64,000 bases of DNA, taken from Flavobacteriaceae bacterium (GTDB lineage Bacteria; Bacteroidota; Bacteroidia; Flavobacteriales; Flavobacteriaceae). The notes beneath the pieces were generated by a model. The model made no database searches. It was given only the letters and a program-made list of their open reading frames with translations, and was not told the DNA's origin. The stretch lies in contig NVXD01000004.1 of assembly GCA_002746415.1 (NCBI GenBank), forward strand, positions 62,001-126,000, written 5' to 3'. Position 1 is the first letter of the stretch. Every line of letters begins with the position of its first letter. Of the stretch, positions 25,389-34,010 are shown piece after piece. A program made the position numbers and the translations under genes.

Positions 25389-26135
25389 ATGAATCTGACG
25401 CTAAAAATTTGGAGACAAAAAGGACCTCAAGATAAAGGTCAAATGGTCGATTATAAAGTAACCGATATTTCTGAACATATGTCTTTTCTAGAAATGATGG
25501 ATGTTTTGAATGAGCAGCTTATAAATTCTGGGGATGAACCTGTGGCCTTTGATCACGATTGTCGTGAAGGAATTTGTGGTATGTGTTCTATGTATATTAA
25601 TGGAGAAGCTCACGGACCAGATAGAGGAGTTACTACTTGCCAATTGCATATGCGCATGTTTAAAGATGGCGATACCATTACCATAGAGCCTTTTAGAGCA
25701 GCAGCTTTTCCAGTAATTAAAGATTTAGTGGTAGACAGAATGGCTTTTGAGCGTATTCAACAAGCTGGTGGTTATATTTCCATAAATACCTCTGGAAATA
25801 CGCAAGATGGTAATGCCATACCCATATCTAAACATGCGGCTGATGAAGCTATGGATGCGGCGACTTGTATTGGTTGTGGGGCATGTGTGGCCAGTTGTAA
25901 AAATTCAAGCGCAATGCTATTTGTTGGTGCTAAAGTTTCCCAATATGCTTTGTTACCTCAAGGACAAGTAGAGGCGGCAGATCGAGTAAAGAATATGGTC
26001 GCCCAAATGGATTTAGAAGGTTTTGGAAACTGTACCAATACAGGTGCATGTGAAATAGAATGTCCTAAAGGAATCTCTTTAGAAAATATAGCTCGTATGA
26101 ACAGAGAGTTCTTAAAAGCAAATGTAAAAGGATAA
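25389..26135 (+). CDS. sdhB: Succinate dehydrogenase/fumarate reductase iron-sulfur subunit
   Basis: 248 residues. Transfers electrons from FAD to haem through three clusters. The [2Fe-2S] site is [20 protein letters not shown] with a further Cys in TTCQLHM; the [4Fe-4S]/[3Fe-4S] cysteines are in [15 protein letters not shown] and [15 protein letters not shown]. The cysteine pattern is complete. It follows sdhA after 65 bp and the operon ends in a strong terminator 23 bp beyond the stop. Confidence 0.96.
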   Translation: MNLTLKIWRQKGPQDKGQMVDYKVTDISEHMSFLEMMDVLNEQLINSGDEPVAFDHDCREGICGMCSMYINGEAHGPDRGVTTCQLHMRMFKDGDTITIEPFRAAAFPVIKDLVVDRMAFERIQQAGGYISINTSGNTQDGNAIPISKHAADEAMDAATCIGCGACVASCKNSSAMLFVGAKVSQYALLPQGQVEAADRVKNMVAQMDLEGFGNCTNTGACEIECPKGISLENIARMNREFLKANVKG

Positions 26136-26158
26136 AATTTATATTCTTAAATAATAGG

Positions 26159-26195
26159 AAACCCCAAACACTAATAATAGTAGTGTTTGGGGTTT
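26159..26195 (+). terminator. sdhCAB terminator
   Basis: A perfect 15-bp stem (arms 26159-26173 and 26181-26195) with a 7-nt loop, ending in TTTT on the plus strand, 23 bp after the sdhB stop. Confidence 0.85.
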
Positions 26196-26282
26196 TCATT
26201 TGATAAATGTTAAGATACTGGCGGAAACCCTTTGTTTCCATTATATTGCATCCCAAAACCCCTAGCTAAAACTACTCAACTA

Positions 26283-29200
26283 ATGATTGCTCACAAATCA
26301 TCCCTAAAATTCATCTTTTTTCTAATAACTACTTTATCCATAATTCTTGTTTCATGTAATAAAAATGATGAAGCTTCTGGTGACGATACTAAAATCTTTT
26401 CTAAACTAGATGTGCAGTCATCGCATGTAGATTTTAAAAATATCCTAACAGAAAATGATAGCCTTAACTATTTTACCTATTCCTATTTATACATGGGCGG
26501 AGGTATAGCGACCGGGGATATTAATAATGACGGACTTGTTGACCTTTATTTCACTGGAAACCAAGTTTCAAATAAATTATACCTTAACAAAGGGAATCTT
26601 CAATTTGAAGATATTACAGATAAAGCAGGTGTAGCAGGTGACGATAGTTGGTTTACGGGCGTTACCATGGCAGATGTAAACGGTGATGGGTTCTTGGATA
26701 TTTATTGTTCCGTAAGTGGTTTATTTGGTCCAAAAAACAATTTGTTCTTTTTAAATAATGGAGATGGTACGTTTACTGAAAAAGCCAAACAGTTTGGTAT
26801 AAATGATGCTGGTAATACTATTCAGAGTTCCTTTTTTGATTATGATAAGGATGGTGATTTAGACCTCTATGTGGCCAATTATCCCCCAACCCCTTTTAAA
26901 TCTCCCACATTTGCTTATACGTTTAAAATGAACAATCTGGAGCATAAAGAATCCGATCATTTGTACCGTAATGATGGCGGCGTATTTACAGATGTTTCCA
27001 AAGAAGCTGGAATAGAAAATTTTGGACTTTCAATTGGGCTTACTATCGCAGACCTTAACAATGATTCATGGCCAGATATCTACATCTCCAATGATTTTGA
27101 TTCTCCTGATTTTATGTACATCAATAATCAAGACAATACTTTTAGAGAAGTTATAAAAAAATCAACTGCCAACACCTCATTCTATGGTATGGGAATAGAC
27201 GTAGCAGATTATAACAATGATGGCTTATTGGACATTTTTCAAGTAGATATGGATCCTGCAAGCAACAGAAGGAAAAAGGCCAATATGGCTAGTATGAATC
27301 CGCAATTGTATTGGGATATTGTAAAAGCTGGTTTTCATTACCAAAACATGCAAAATACCATGCAACTTAATACTGGTGTCACAAATGATGGTAATCCTTA
27401 CTTTGTAAATGTGTCTAGAATTAGCGGCACCTCTTCTACAGATTGGAGTTGGGGACCCTTATTTGCTGATTTGGATAATGATGGCTTAAAAGACCTTTTT
27501 ATCTCTAACGGTACAAGGCGGGAAATAAACAATAATGATTATTTTAATTCCATTAAAGGAAAGGGTAAAGAAGAATTTTATAAACTTAGCCAGGAAATTC
27601 CATCAGAGAAAGTGGACAATTTTGTGTACCAAAATATTGGCGGTTTTGAGTTTAAACAAGCAAATGATAAATGGGGAATAAAATATGAAGGTTTTTCCAA
27701 TGGCGTTGTATATGTAGATTTGGATAATGATGGTGATTTAGAAATTGTCTTAAACAATATTGATGATGAAGCCGTAATCTTTGAGAATCATTCCTCTACT
27801 AAAAATAATTATTTAAAATTACGTTTTAAAGGTTCCAAAAATAACACAAGTGGGCTAGGACTAAGAGCATATGTAAAAACTAGTGGTTCTTTACAAATGC
27901 AAGAACTTACTTTAACCCGTGGATTTCAATCTTCAGTGGCGCCAGAACTGCATTTTGGGTTAGGGAAAAACACCCTTATTGATGAACTGAAAATTGTATG
28001 GCCAGATCAAAAAGTCCAGATTTTAAATAATATCAATGTAAATGAAACACTTACTTTGTTGTATTCCAGTGCTATTGTAGCCATTGATGAAGCCAAAACT
28101 GCAAAATCAGTTTTATTTACATCAATAAAGGATTCTATAAATTTTCCAAAATTTAAGCATAAAGAAAACTCATACAATGATTTTTCGGAGGAAATTTTAT
28201 TACCCCATAGAACATCAACATTTGGTCCTGGTTTGGCCATTGGAGATTTAAATAATGACAATAAAGATGATATCTTCATAGGGGGGGCAAAATCCAGTAA
28301 AGCGGGTATTTATTTTCAAACTGAAAACGGATTCAAATCACAAAATAGTAACGCTTTGGATGAAGATTTAGGGCATGAAGACCTAGGCGCAACTATTTTT
28401 GATGCTGATGCTGATGGAGACAATGATTTATATGTGGTGAGTGGTGGAAATGAATTTCCGAAAAACTCCGAAATGCTTCAGGACAGATTATATATTAACG
28501 ATGGAAAAGGAAATTTAACAAAAGACGAAAATGCATTACCCAAAATGATAACTAGTGGGTCTAGAGTGTATCACGCAGATTTTGATAAAGATGGGAAAGA
28601 AGATGTATTGGTTTTAGGTAGATTGATTCCGAAAAATTACCCTTCACCAGCTAAAAGCTATTTACTTAAAAACATTAGTTCCGGTTCAGCAAAGTTCAAG
28701 GATGTTACTGCTGAGCAAATTCCGGAATTTGAATCGTTAGGGATGGCCACCAGTGCGGAAATAACTGATTTTAATGGTGATGGCTGGTTAGATATTATTG
28801 TTGTTGGTGAATGGATGCCTATTCGGGTTTTTCAAAATATAAAAACGGGTTTCAAAGAAGTATCCCATGAAGTTGGGCTTACAGAAGATCTCACTGGTTG
28901 GTGGTGGAGTATTAAGGGGGGTGACTTTGACAACGATGGCGATATTGATTATATAGCGGGCAACTTGGGCTTGAATTATAAATATAAAGCAAATGAAAAT
29001 GAGACCTTTGATATTTATGTCAATGATTTTGATAAAAATAATCAGAATGATATTATATTAAGTTATTATAATGAGGGAGAGCAATTTCCTGTACGAGGTA
29101 GAGAATGTTCTTCACAACAAATTCCTAATATAAAAACAAAATTTCCTGATTATGAATCCTTCTCCAATGCTACTTTAGAAGATGTTTATACCAAGGAAGA

Positions 29201-29600
29201 TTTAGAAAATGCATTGCATTATCAAGTTAAATCATTTGCAAGTGTTTATTTGGAAAATAAAAATGGCAAATTTATTGTTCATCAATTGCCCAAAGAGGCA
29301 CAATTGTCTAGCATCAATCAAATTTTAGTGGAAGACTATGATAATGATGGTCATTTAGATGCATTGATTGCTGGAAATTTATTTTGGTCAGAGGTAGAAA
29401 CTCCTCGAAATGATGCGGGTACTGGTCTATTCTTAAAAGGCAATGGCAAAGGAAATTTCACTGCTGTACCTGCTTATGAAAGTGGATTTTTCACGATAGG
29501 GGATGTAAAAGATATGGCCCAAGTTGAAGTAAATGGGACAAAAGTAGCGGTAATTGCAAAAAATAATGACCTCTGGGAATATATTAGTTTATCTAATTAA
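26283..29600 (+). CDS. FG-GAP/VCBS-repeat lipoprotein with ASPIC/UnbV domain (CRTAC1-like)
   Basis: 1105 residues from the ATG at 26283; an earlier in-frame ATG would put 17 extra residues before a good lipoprotein signal (FIFFLITTLSIILVSCNK). The body is two sets of calcium-binding FG-GAP repeats with D-x-[ND]-x-D-G motifs, such as GDINNDGLVDLYFTGN, DVNGDGFLDIYCS, DYDKDGDLDLYVAN, DLNNDSWPDIYISND and DFNGDGWLDIIVVG. Between them (about residues 520-590) lies the ASPIC/UnbV domain, with LTRGFQSSVAPELHFGLG. Such large surface lipoproteins in Bacteroidetes often accompany SusC/SusD transporters, but none is nearby. Function unknown; adhesion or glycan binding is a guess. Confidence 0.88.
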   Translation: MIAHKSSLKFIFFLITTLSIILVSCNKNDEASGDDTKIFSKLDVQSSHVDFKNILTENDSLNYFTYSYLYMGGGIATGDINNDGLVDLYFTGNQVSNKLYLNKGNLQFEDITDKAGVAGDDSWFTGVTMADVNGDGFLDIYCSVSGLFGPKNNLFFLNNGDGTFTEKAKQFGINDAGNTIQSSFFDYDKDGDLDLYVANYPPTPFKSPTFAYTFKMNNLEHKESDHLYRNDGGVFTDVSKEAGIENFGLSIGLTIADLNNDSWPDIYISNDFDSPDFMYINNQDNTFREVIKKSTANTSFYGMGIDVADYNNDGLLDIFQVDMDPASNRRKKANMASMNPQLYWDIVKAGFHYQNMQNTMQLNTGVTNDGNPYFVNVSRISGTSSTDWSWGPLFADLDNDGLKDLFISNGTRREINNNDYFNSIKGKGKEEFYKLSQEIPSEKVDNFVYQNIGGFEFKQANDKWGIKYEGFSNGVVYVDLDNDGDLEIVLNNIDDEAVIFENHSSTKNNYLKLRFKGSKNNTSGLGLRAYVKTSGSLQMQELTLTRGFQSSVAPELHFGLGKNTLIDELKIVWPDQKVQILNNINVNETLTLLYSSAIVAIDEAKTAKSVLFTSIKDSINFPKFKHKENSYNDFSEEILLPHRTSTFGPGLAIGDLNNDNKDDIFIGGAKSSKAGIYFQTENGFKSQNSNALDEDLGHEDLGATIFDADADGDNDLYVVSGGNEFPKNSEMLQDRLYINDGKGNLTKDENALPKMITSGSRVYHADFDKDGKEDVLVLGRLIPKNYPSPAKSYLLKNISSGSAKFKDVTAEQIPEFESLGMATSAEITDFNGDGWLDIIVVGEWMPIRVFQNIKTGFKEVSHEVGLTEDLTGWWWSIKGGDFDNDGDIDYIAGNLGLNYKYKANENETFDIYVNDFDKNNQNDIILSYYNEGEQFPVRGRECSSQQIPNIKTKFPDYESFSNATLEDVYTKEDLENALHYQVKSFASVYLENKNGKFIVHQLPKEAQLSSINQILVEDYDNDGHLDALIAGNLFWSEVETPRNDAGTGLFLKGNGKGNFTAVPAYESGFFTIGDVKDMAQVEVNGTKVAVIAKNNDLWEYISLSN

Positions 29601-29910
29601 TTTAACTTTTTCATTTCCTTTTGTTGTTTTTTAGAAGTCCAACCAAAAAATGAATTAGGTTTTTTTAACTGGTAAAGGCTTTGTCCATTCAAATCGACGA
29701 ATAAGTCTAGGTATTTTTCCTACTTTAGTTCGACAAATCAATCGTTTGCATGGCTATTGATATATCTATATATTTACCCGAAGTAGAACTGAAAATATGG
29801 AATAACTAACTAACTTTTTGAAAAACTCTACTAACTCAATAAAAAGCCACTTTATAAAGGTGGCTTTTTTTATTTGGATGTGGCAAAAGAATATTCTAGG
29901 AAAAACACAA
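29601..29910. other. 310-bp intergenic region
   Basis: AT-rich, between convergent genes. Holds one clear terminator (29841-29869). A 19-codon plus-strand frame at 29749-29808 lacks support. Nothing else recognisable. Confidence 0.5.
29841..29869. terminator. Bidirectional intrinsic terminator
   Basis: Ten-bp stem AAAAAGCCAC/GTGGCTTTTT with a 9-nt loop. T-rich on both strands, so it can end the leftward regulator transcript (stop at 29911) and rightward read-through from the FG-GAP gene. Confidence 0.75.
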
Positions 29911-30620
29911 TCAATCAATTTGCTTTTTAACAATTTTAAAAACTTTAAGCACATCTTTCATGGGCAGTTCAAAATCCTTATACTCTGGTAATTCATTTAA
30001 ATTATGACATATAATACTATCTTTTTCTTTATTGTAGCTTATTATATTTTTACATAATATTCTATTCCCACATACAATAACAGCGGATGTTTCATTAGTT
30101 CCTGCTTCAACAGACTCAAACGCTTCATTTTCCATTTCTTTTCCTAGAACTATTGCCTTGTTTGGTACTGCATCAATAGTGCCATCGTTCATACCGTCTC
30201 CCAATATTTCAAAAGCCATATAGGCCCCATCATCCAAATAGTCCATTACAAAACCTATTTGGGGTAATTCTTCTAAAAAAGATTGATTTAAATGGTTTGT
30301 CAGATATTCCTTTTGCTCTTCTTGGAACAATAAGGGTGCCATAATCAATTTCTTTTTCTGTCCAATAGTATAGATTTTATTTCCTTTTTTAGACAACACT
30401 TTTTCATTTATATAAGCTTCTCCATTTTCATTTACTTCGTACATGTAAAGTTCAGCAATGCTAACCTCAAAATAGTTGGCAATCTTTGTAAGATTTTTAA
30501 TGGGAATATTGGCATCTTTCACTTCATAAAGCTGAATTGTGCGCAGGCTAACCCCTATGACTTCTGCCAAATTGGTTTGATTTTTTTTTTTTTACGCCTT
30601 AGTTGCTTTAGTATAAACAT
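29911..30620 (-). CDS. XRE/S24-like regulator, frameshifted at a poly-A tract (possibly phase-variable)
   Basis: The expected N-terminus starts at the ATG at 30620 (MFILKQLRRKKKK) but runs into a 13-A tract (30581-30593 on the minus strand). As sequenced that frame stops after 22 codons at 30555. The rest of the protein is intact in another frame: NQTNLAEVIGVSLRTIQLYE completes a normal XRE helix-turn-helix, followed by a S24/LexA-like C-terminal domain (about 110 residues, GFVMDYLDDGAYMAFEILGDGMNDG... CGNRILCKNI). One extra A would join them with exactly the usual HTH spacing. The S24 catalytic Ser of GDSM is Gly here, while the Lys (LCKN) remains. It is divergent from a small HTH gene. It may be phase-variable, read by slippage, or a sequencing artefact. 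Confidence 0.75.
30581..30593 (-). repeat. Homopolymer tract (13 A on the coding strand)
   Basis: Thirteen A residues after the ninth codon of the XRE/S24 regulator. Fourteen (or eleven) would restore the full reading frame. Tracts of this length are prone to replication and transcription slippage. Confidence 0.85.
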
Positions 30621-30813
30621 AAAATTGTAATAATGTGTAGTTTTCCTACGTTTTTTGATGAATACGTATTAAAATTACGTGTATCTGTAATTCAATTACG
30701 AACAAATATAGTAAAATGCGTAACGTAGGCGTGCTGTTGCGTAGGGTATACCCCACAATCGAATACGGGCATAGTGAAAATTCGATTTTTTAAGTTCTAA
30801 AACCAAAACAATT
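30621..30813. promoter_or_regulatory. Divergent control region with repeated TACG-type sites
   Basis: Between the frameshifted regulator and the small HTH gene. Contains the palindrome AATACGTATT (30661-30670), related half-sites AATTACG (30673 and 30694), inverted CCTACG (30645) and CGTAGG (30724, 30741), the palindrome GGGTATACCC (30744-30753) and the inverted pair AATCGAAT/ATTCGATT (30757-30764, 30780-30787). Such clustering is typical of regulator binding sites, but no protein has been tied to them. Confidence 0.4.
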
Positions 30814-31089
30814 ATGTTTCAAGACAATGACTATGGGAAGCCCATAAGTGAAAAATTATCAGCAACTTTAAGAAGAAATGCTACAAAAAATGATTTTGCA
30901 AATATCGCAAGCAGAAGCAATATTAGCTTCTCTACCATAAGAGATGTAGTGTATAGAACAAACAGTTTAACCAAATCCAATTCTAAAGCAATTAAAATGC
31001 TCACGCGTACAGCATTTAAAAATTCAATATCTCAAAAAATAGAAGTGGAAAATGATACTGTGTTTTTTGATGAAACGCTAAATACTTAA
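30814..31089 (+). CDS. Small predicted helix-turn-helix protein
   Basis: 91 residues, no signal or membrane segment. The central part FANIASRSNISFSTIRDVVY followed by RTNSLTKSNSKAIKMLTRTA looks like a short DNA-binding HTH of the XRE/CopG-like kind: a helix, a turn with SNIS, a recognition helix STIRDVV and a further helix. The C-terminus is acidic (EVENDTVFFDETLNT). I do not recognise a named family. It is transcribed divergently from the XRE/S24 regulator across a 193-bp region full of inverted repeats, the usual layout of a two-regulator switch. Function beyond DNA binding is not inferable. Confidence 0.65.
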   Translation: MFQDNDYGKPISEKLSATLRRNATKNDFANIASRSNISFSTIRDVVYRTNSLTKSNSKAIKMLTRTAFKNSISQKIEVENDTVFFDETLNT

Positions 31090-31176
31090 GGTTTCTTTTG
31101 GGCTTGCACTTATCTAGAGCTAAAATTAGTTGTGTTTAATACTTATTTATTATTTTTAAGTGCTAACTCAACAATA

Positions 31177-32334
31177 ATGCAGACCCACTTACATAAAATC
31201 ACCTCTAAACTTCCTAATGCCAAGACCACAATTTTTACTACGGTAGGGGTGTTGGCCTCAAAATACAATGCAGTAAACTTATCCCAAGGTTTTCCAGATT
31301 TTGATATGGATCCAAAGCTCGTTCAATTAGTGAATAGCGCCATGAAAAAAGGCTGTAACCAATATGCGCCCATGCCAGGGGTATTTGCGCTTCGTGAAGT
31401 TATTTCAGAAAAAATTGAATCTTTATATGGGGCAACATATCATCCGGAAAACGAAATCACCTTAACTATTGGAGCTACTCAAGCTATTTTTACGGCTATT
31501 ACAGCATTTATCAGCCCTAATGATGAGGTCATAGTATTTAAGCCGGCTTACGACTGTTACGAGCCAGCTATTGAAGTTAATGGTGGCATTCCCGTATTGA
31601 TTCAGCTATTGGGTAAAAATTTCAAAATTGATTGGGAGGATTTTAAAAATAAAATTACTCCTAGAACAAAAATGGTGATCATTAACACTCCACATAACCC
31701 TAGTGGAACAATTTTATCCAAAGAAGATGTGCTTCAAATGCAAGAAATTTTAAGGGATACCAATATCATTGTGATAAGTGACGAAGTATATGAGCATATT
31801 GTTTTTGATGGAAGGAAACATGAGAGTTTCTCCAAGTACTCTGATTTAGCCTCAAGAAGTTTTATTTGTTCTTCTTTTGGGAAAACTTTTCATGCTACGG
31901 GATGGAGGTTAGGGTATTGCGCTGCTCCTAATGAATTGATGAAAGAATTTCGAAAAACACACCAGTTTATGGTGTTCAGTGCACATCATCCATCGCAAAT
32001 AGCGCTAACCGAATACATAAAGTCCCCTGAAAGTTATTTAAGCCTTAATTCCTTCTTTCAAGAAAAACGTGATTTCTTTCTTGAAAACATAAAGGATTCT
32101 AGATTCAAATTCACCCCTTGCCAAGGAACTTATTTTCAAATTTTAGATTATTCCAACATCACAAATGAGAGTGATGTGGCCCTTTGTGAAAGATTGATTG
32201 TAGAACATGGGTTGGCCAGCATTCCATTATCCGTTTTCAACGTAAATCAATTAGATAACAAACAGCTTCGGTTTTGCTTTGGCAAGAAAAAAGAAACCTT
32301 AAAAAAAGCTGTTGAAATACTGAATACCCTTTAG
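31177..32334 (+). CDS. PLP-dependent methionine aminotransferase (class I/II)
   Basis: 385 residues from the ATG at 31177 (MQTHLHKITSKLPNAKTTIF); a frame start at 31132 would add 15 atypical residues. Motifs of aspartate aminotransferase-fold enzymes: NLSQGFPDFD, GCNQYAPMPGVFALRE, GATQAIFTAI, INTPHNPSG, ISDEVYEHIVFDG and the PLP-lysine in SSFGKTFHATGWRLGY. The QYAPMPG block is characteristic of the YbdL-type methionine aminotransferases, which convert methionine to its 2-oxo acid, as in the methionine salvage pathway. Cytoplasmic. It is convergent with the GNAT gene, separated by only a few bases. Confidence 0.9.
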   Translation: MQTHLHKITSKLPNAKTTIFTTVGVLASKYNAVNLSQGFPDFDMDPKLVQLVNSAMKKGCNQYAPMPGVFALREVISEKIESLYGATYHPENEITLTIGATQAIFTAITAFISPNDEVIVFKPAYDCYEPAIEVNGGIPVLIQLLGKNFKIDWEDFKNKITPRTKMVIINTPHNPSGTILSKEDVLQMQEILRDTNIIVISDEVYEHIVFDGRKHESFSKYSDLASRSFICSSFGKTFHATGWRLGYCAAPNELMKEFRKTHQFMVFSAHHPSQIALTEYIKSPESYLSLNSFFQEKRDFFLENIKDSRFKFTPCQGTYFQILDYSNITNESDVALCERLIVEHGLASIPLSVFNVNQLDNKQLRFCFGKKKETLKKAVEILNTL

Positions 32335-32340
32335 TTAGGC

Positions 32341-32859
32341 TTATTTTAAGTCCAACCTCATTAACCAATCCGTCTGTTTGTCCTTACCAATATAATAAGG
32401 GTGTGTATCAAACTTTGAGAAACCATTTCTCTGATAAAAGGTAATTGCTTTGCTATTTTGTTCCCATACACCCAACCAGATATATTTTTTGTCCAATTTT
32501 ACACCCAGTTCAATTATCTGACCCAACAGCCACTCCCCAATTTTATTTCCCTGAAATTCCTGTAATACATATATGCGTTCCAACTCTAATGAAGCATTTT
32601 CCTTAATATCAGTTTGGGTATCCCCTTCATTCAATTTAAAATATCCTAACAAGCTTAGGTTATCATAAACAAAATAGAAATGAGAATTGGGGTTTACAAG
32701 TTCAGAGGAAAGCTTCTCTTTATCAAAAGCGAAGTCAATATAATTCTTAAAATCTTCTGGATTGTTCTGTTTCTCAAATGCCTCCACAAAAGTAGTTCTG
32801 GAAGTTTTAATGAGCTCTTCCAAATGAATTAATGAACATTTTTGAATTCGCAGGTTCAT
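32341..32859 (-). CDS. GNAT-family N-acetyltransferase
   Basis: 172 residues with the GNAT fold: beta-strand ELERIYVLQEFQGNKIGEWL includes the acetyl-CoA pyrophosphate-binding loop QxxGxG/A (here QGNKIG), and the C-terminal IWLGVWEQNSKAITFYQRNGF is the conserved strand-helix motif. The substrate cannot be told from the sequence. A very strong hairpin lies 17 bp upstream of its start codon, so its own promoter must lie within or beside that hairpin (TATTTTTA, seven of eight matches to TAnnTTTG) or transcription must read through. Convergent with the aminotransferase gene. Confidence 0.87.
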   Translation of the reverse strand: MNLRIQKCSLIHLEELIKTSRTTFVEAFEKQNNPEDFKNYIDFAFDKEKLSSELVNPNSHFYFVYDNLSLLGYFKLNEGDTQTDIKENASLELERIYVLQEFQGNKIGEWLLGQIIELGVKLDKKYIWLGVWEQNSKAITFYQRNGFSKFDTHPYYIGKDKQTDWLMRLDLK

Positions 32860-32875
32860 ATTCTTGATTTATTAT

Positions 32876-32926
32876 AAAAATAGGAAAAGGAGCAAAACCA
32901 TTGATTTTGCTCCTTTTCCTATTTTT
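32876..32926. terminator. 22-bp perfect-stem bidirectional hairpin
   Basis: Arms 32876-32897 and 32905-32926 pair perfectly over 22 bp with a 7-nt loop and T-tracts on both strands. It begins 17 bp after the stop of a candidate 35-residue gene and ends the leftward sco or small-gene transcript just before the GNAT gene. Confidence 0.85.
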
Positions 32927-32942
32927 TAGACTGTAAAATTAC

Positions 32943-33050
32943 TTATAGCATAAATAATTTTTTTGCCAACATTAAAACACCTCTATAAAAAGTGTTTCGG
33001 TACACATAAATCTCCTCTTCAATAGGAGCGGGGTTAATTTGGGATTCCAT
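32943..33050 (-). CDS. Candidate 35-residue small protein
   Basis: ATG at 33050 to TAA at 32943. It has a polar, acidic N-terminal half (MESQINPAPIEEEIYVYRN) and a basic, hydrophobic C-terminal half (TFYRGVLMLAKKLFML) that could form an amphipathic membrane-associated helix. The strongest support is position: the stop is 17 bp before a 22-bp perfect hairpin, and a TATATTTA element (seven of eight to TAnnTTTG) lies about 50 bp upstream on the same strand. It is too short for standard gene callers. I know of no family. It could also be part of the sco operon 3' untranslated region. Confidence 0.5.
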   Translation of the reverse strand: MESQINPAPIEEEIYVYRNTFYRGVLMLAKKLFML

Positions 33051-33208
33051 AATTTATAGGTTTGATTTGGGATGAATTTTTTAACTACTTTCTAAATATA
33101 AGATTAAATAACGTAGTCTCTAAATTAATGTTGTGAACTTTCCTTAAAATGTTGCAAATAAAATGATTATCATGGCGACATCGATGAATGACACTGTTGT
33201 TAATTCCA

Positions 33209-33862
33209 CTAAATTGCCATTTCTGACACAGTATCATTTACGATTAACGTGCCTTCCGTAGCTTGCCTAATATCCTCAATACTAACGCCTGGCGCATGCT
33301 CTTTTAGAAGAAATCCTTTAGGTGTAATTTCCAATACAGCTAAATTAGTTACAATTTTAGTTACACAACCAACTCCTGTTAATGGTAAGGAACATTTTTT
33401 TAGTAATTTGGATTTTCCTGCTTTATTGGTATGCATCATGGCGACAATAATGTTTTCTGCCGATGCAACCAAGTCCATGGCACCACCCATTCCTTTGACC
33501 ATTTTCCCTGGGATTTTCCAATTGGCAATATCACCATTCTCTGATACTTCCATAGCTCCCAAAATAGTAAGGTCTACATGTTGACCTCTAATCATACCAA
33601 AACTTAAGGCAGAATCAAAAAAAGACGCTCCTGGCATAGTGGTAATTGTTTGTTTCCCTGCATTAATGATATCTGCATCTTCATCACCTTCAAATGGGAA
33701 AGGCCCCATTCCAAGTACTCCATTTTCACTTTGAAACTCCACATTGATATCACCTTGTACAAAATTGGCCACCAAAGTAGGGATTCCAATTCCTAGGTTT
33801 ACATAAAAACCGTCCTTAACCTCCTGCGCAATACGCTTAGCAATTCCGTTTTTATCAATCAT
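33209..33862 (-). CDS. scoB: 3-oxoacid CoA-transferase subunit B
   Basis: 217 residues, the normal size of the beta subunit of succinyl-CoA:3-ketoacid CoA-transferase. Motifs: KDGFYVNLGIGIPTLVANF, the catalytic glutamate in FQSENGVLGMGP (about residue 45), GGAMDLV and the C-terminal APGVSIEDIRQAT. With scoA it moves CoA from succinyl-CoA to acetoacetate or another 3-oxoacid. Gene order scoA then scoB on the minus strand, separated by 148 bp that hold a REPIN-like hairpin. Last gene of the ricT-gldH-PBP1A-scoA-scoB run. Confidence 0.94.
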   Translation of the reverse strand: MIDKNGIAKRIAQEVKDGFYVNLGIGIPTLVANFVQGDINVEFQSENGVLGMGPFPFEGDEDADIINAGKQTITTMPGASFFDSALSFGMIRGQHVDLTILGAMEVSENGDIANWKIPGKMVKGMGGAMDLVASAENIIVAMMHTNKAGKSKLLKKCSLPLTGVGCVTKIVTNLAVLEITPKGFLLKEHAPGVSIEDIRQATEGTLIVNDTVSEMAI

Positions 33863-33916
33863 TTTCTTAATGTATCAATATCTTAATATGATTATATCCT
33901 GAATATATTTTATTTG

Positions 33917-33983
33917 AGATTCCTCAATTCTTCGGAATGACAAAGTAAGAACCAGTCTGTCATTCCGAAGAATTGAGGAATCT
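33917..33983. repeat. REPIN-like inverted repeat between scoA and scoB
   Basis: Two perfect 26-bp arms (33917-33942 and 33958-33983) with a 15-nt loop. The inner ends carry GGAATGACA/TGTCATTCC, the same head seen at 45885-45893, 57223-57230 and 58109-58168. Not followed by a U-tract, so it is a repeat element rather than a terminator. Confidence 0.8.
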
Positions 33984-34010
33984 GGTATTTCATTATCAAT
34001 CAATTACAAT

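Noticed and set aside
29749-29808. 19-codon plus-strand frame before the terminator at 29841
   Set aside because: No promoter and too short to support on sequence alone.
33917-33983. Terminator between scoA and scoB
   Set aside because: The stem is perfect but no U-tract follows on either strand, and its head sequence matches other repeat elements.
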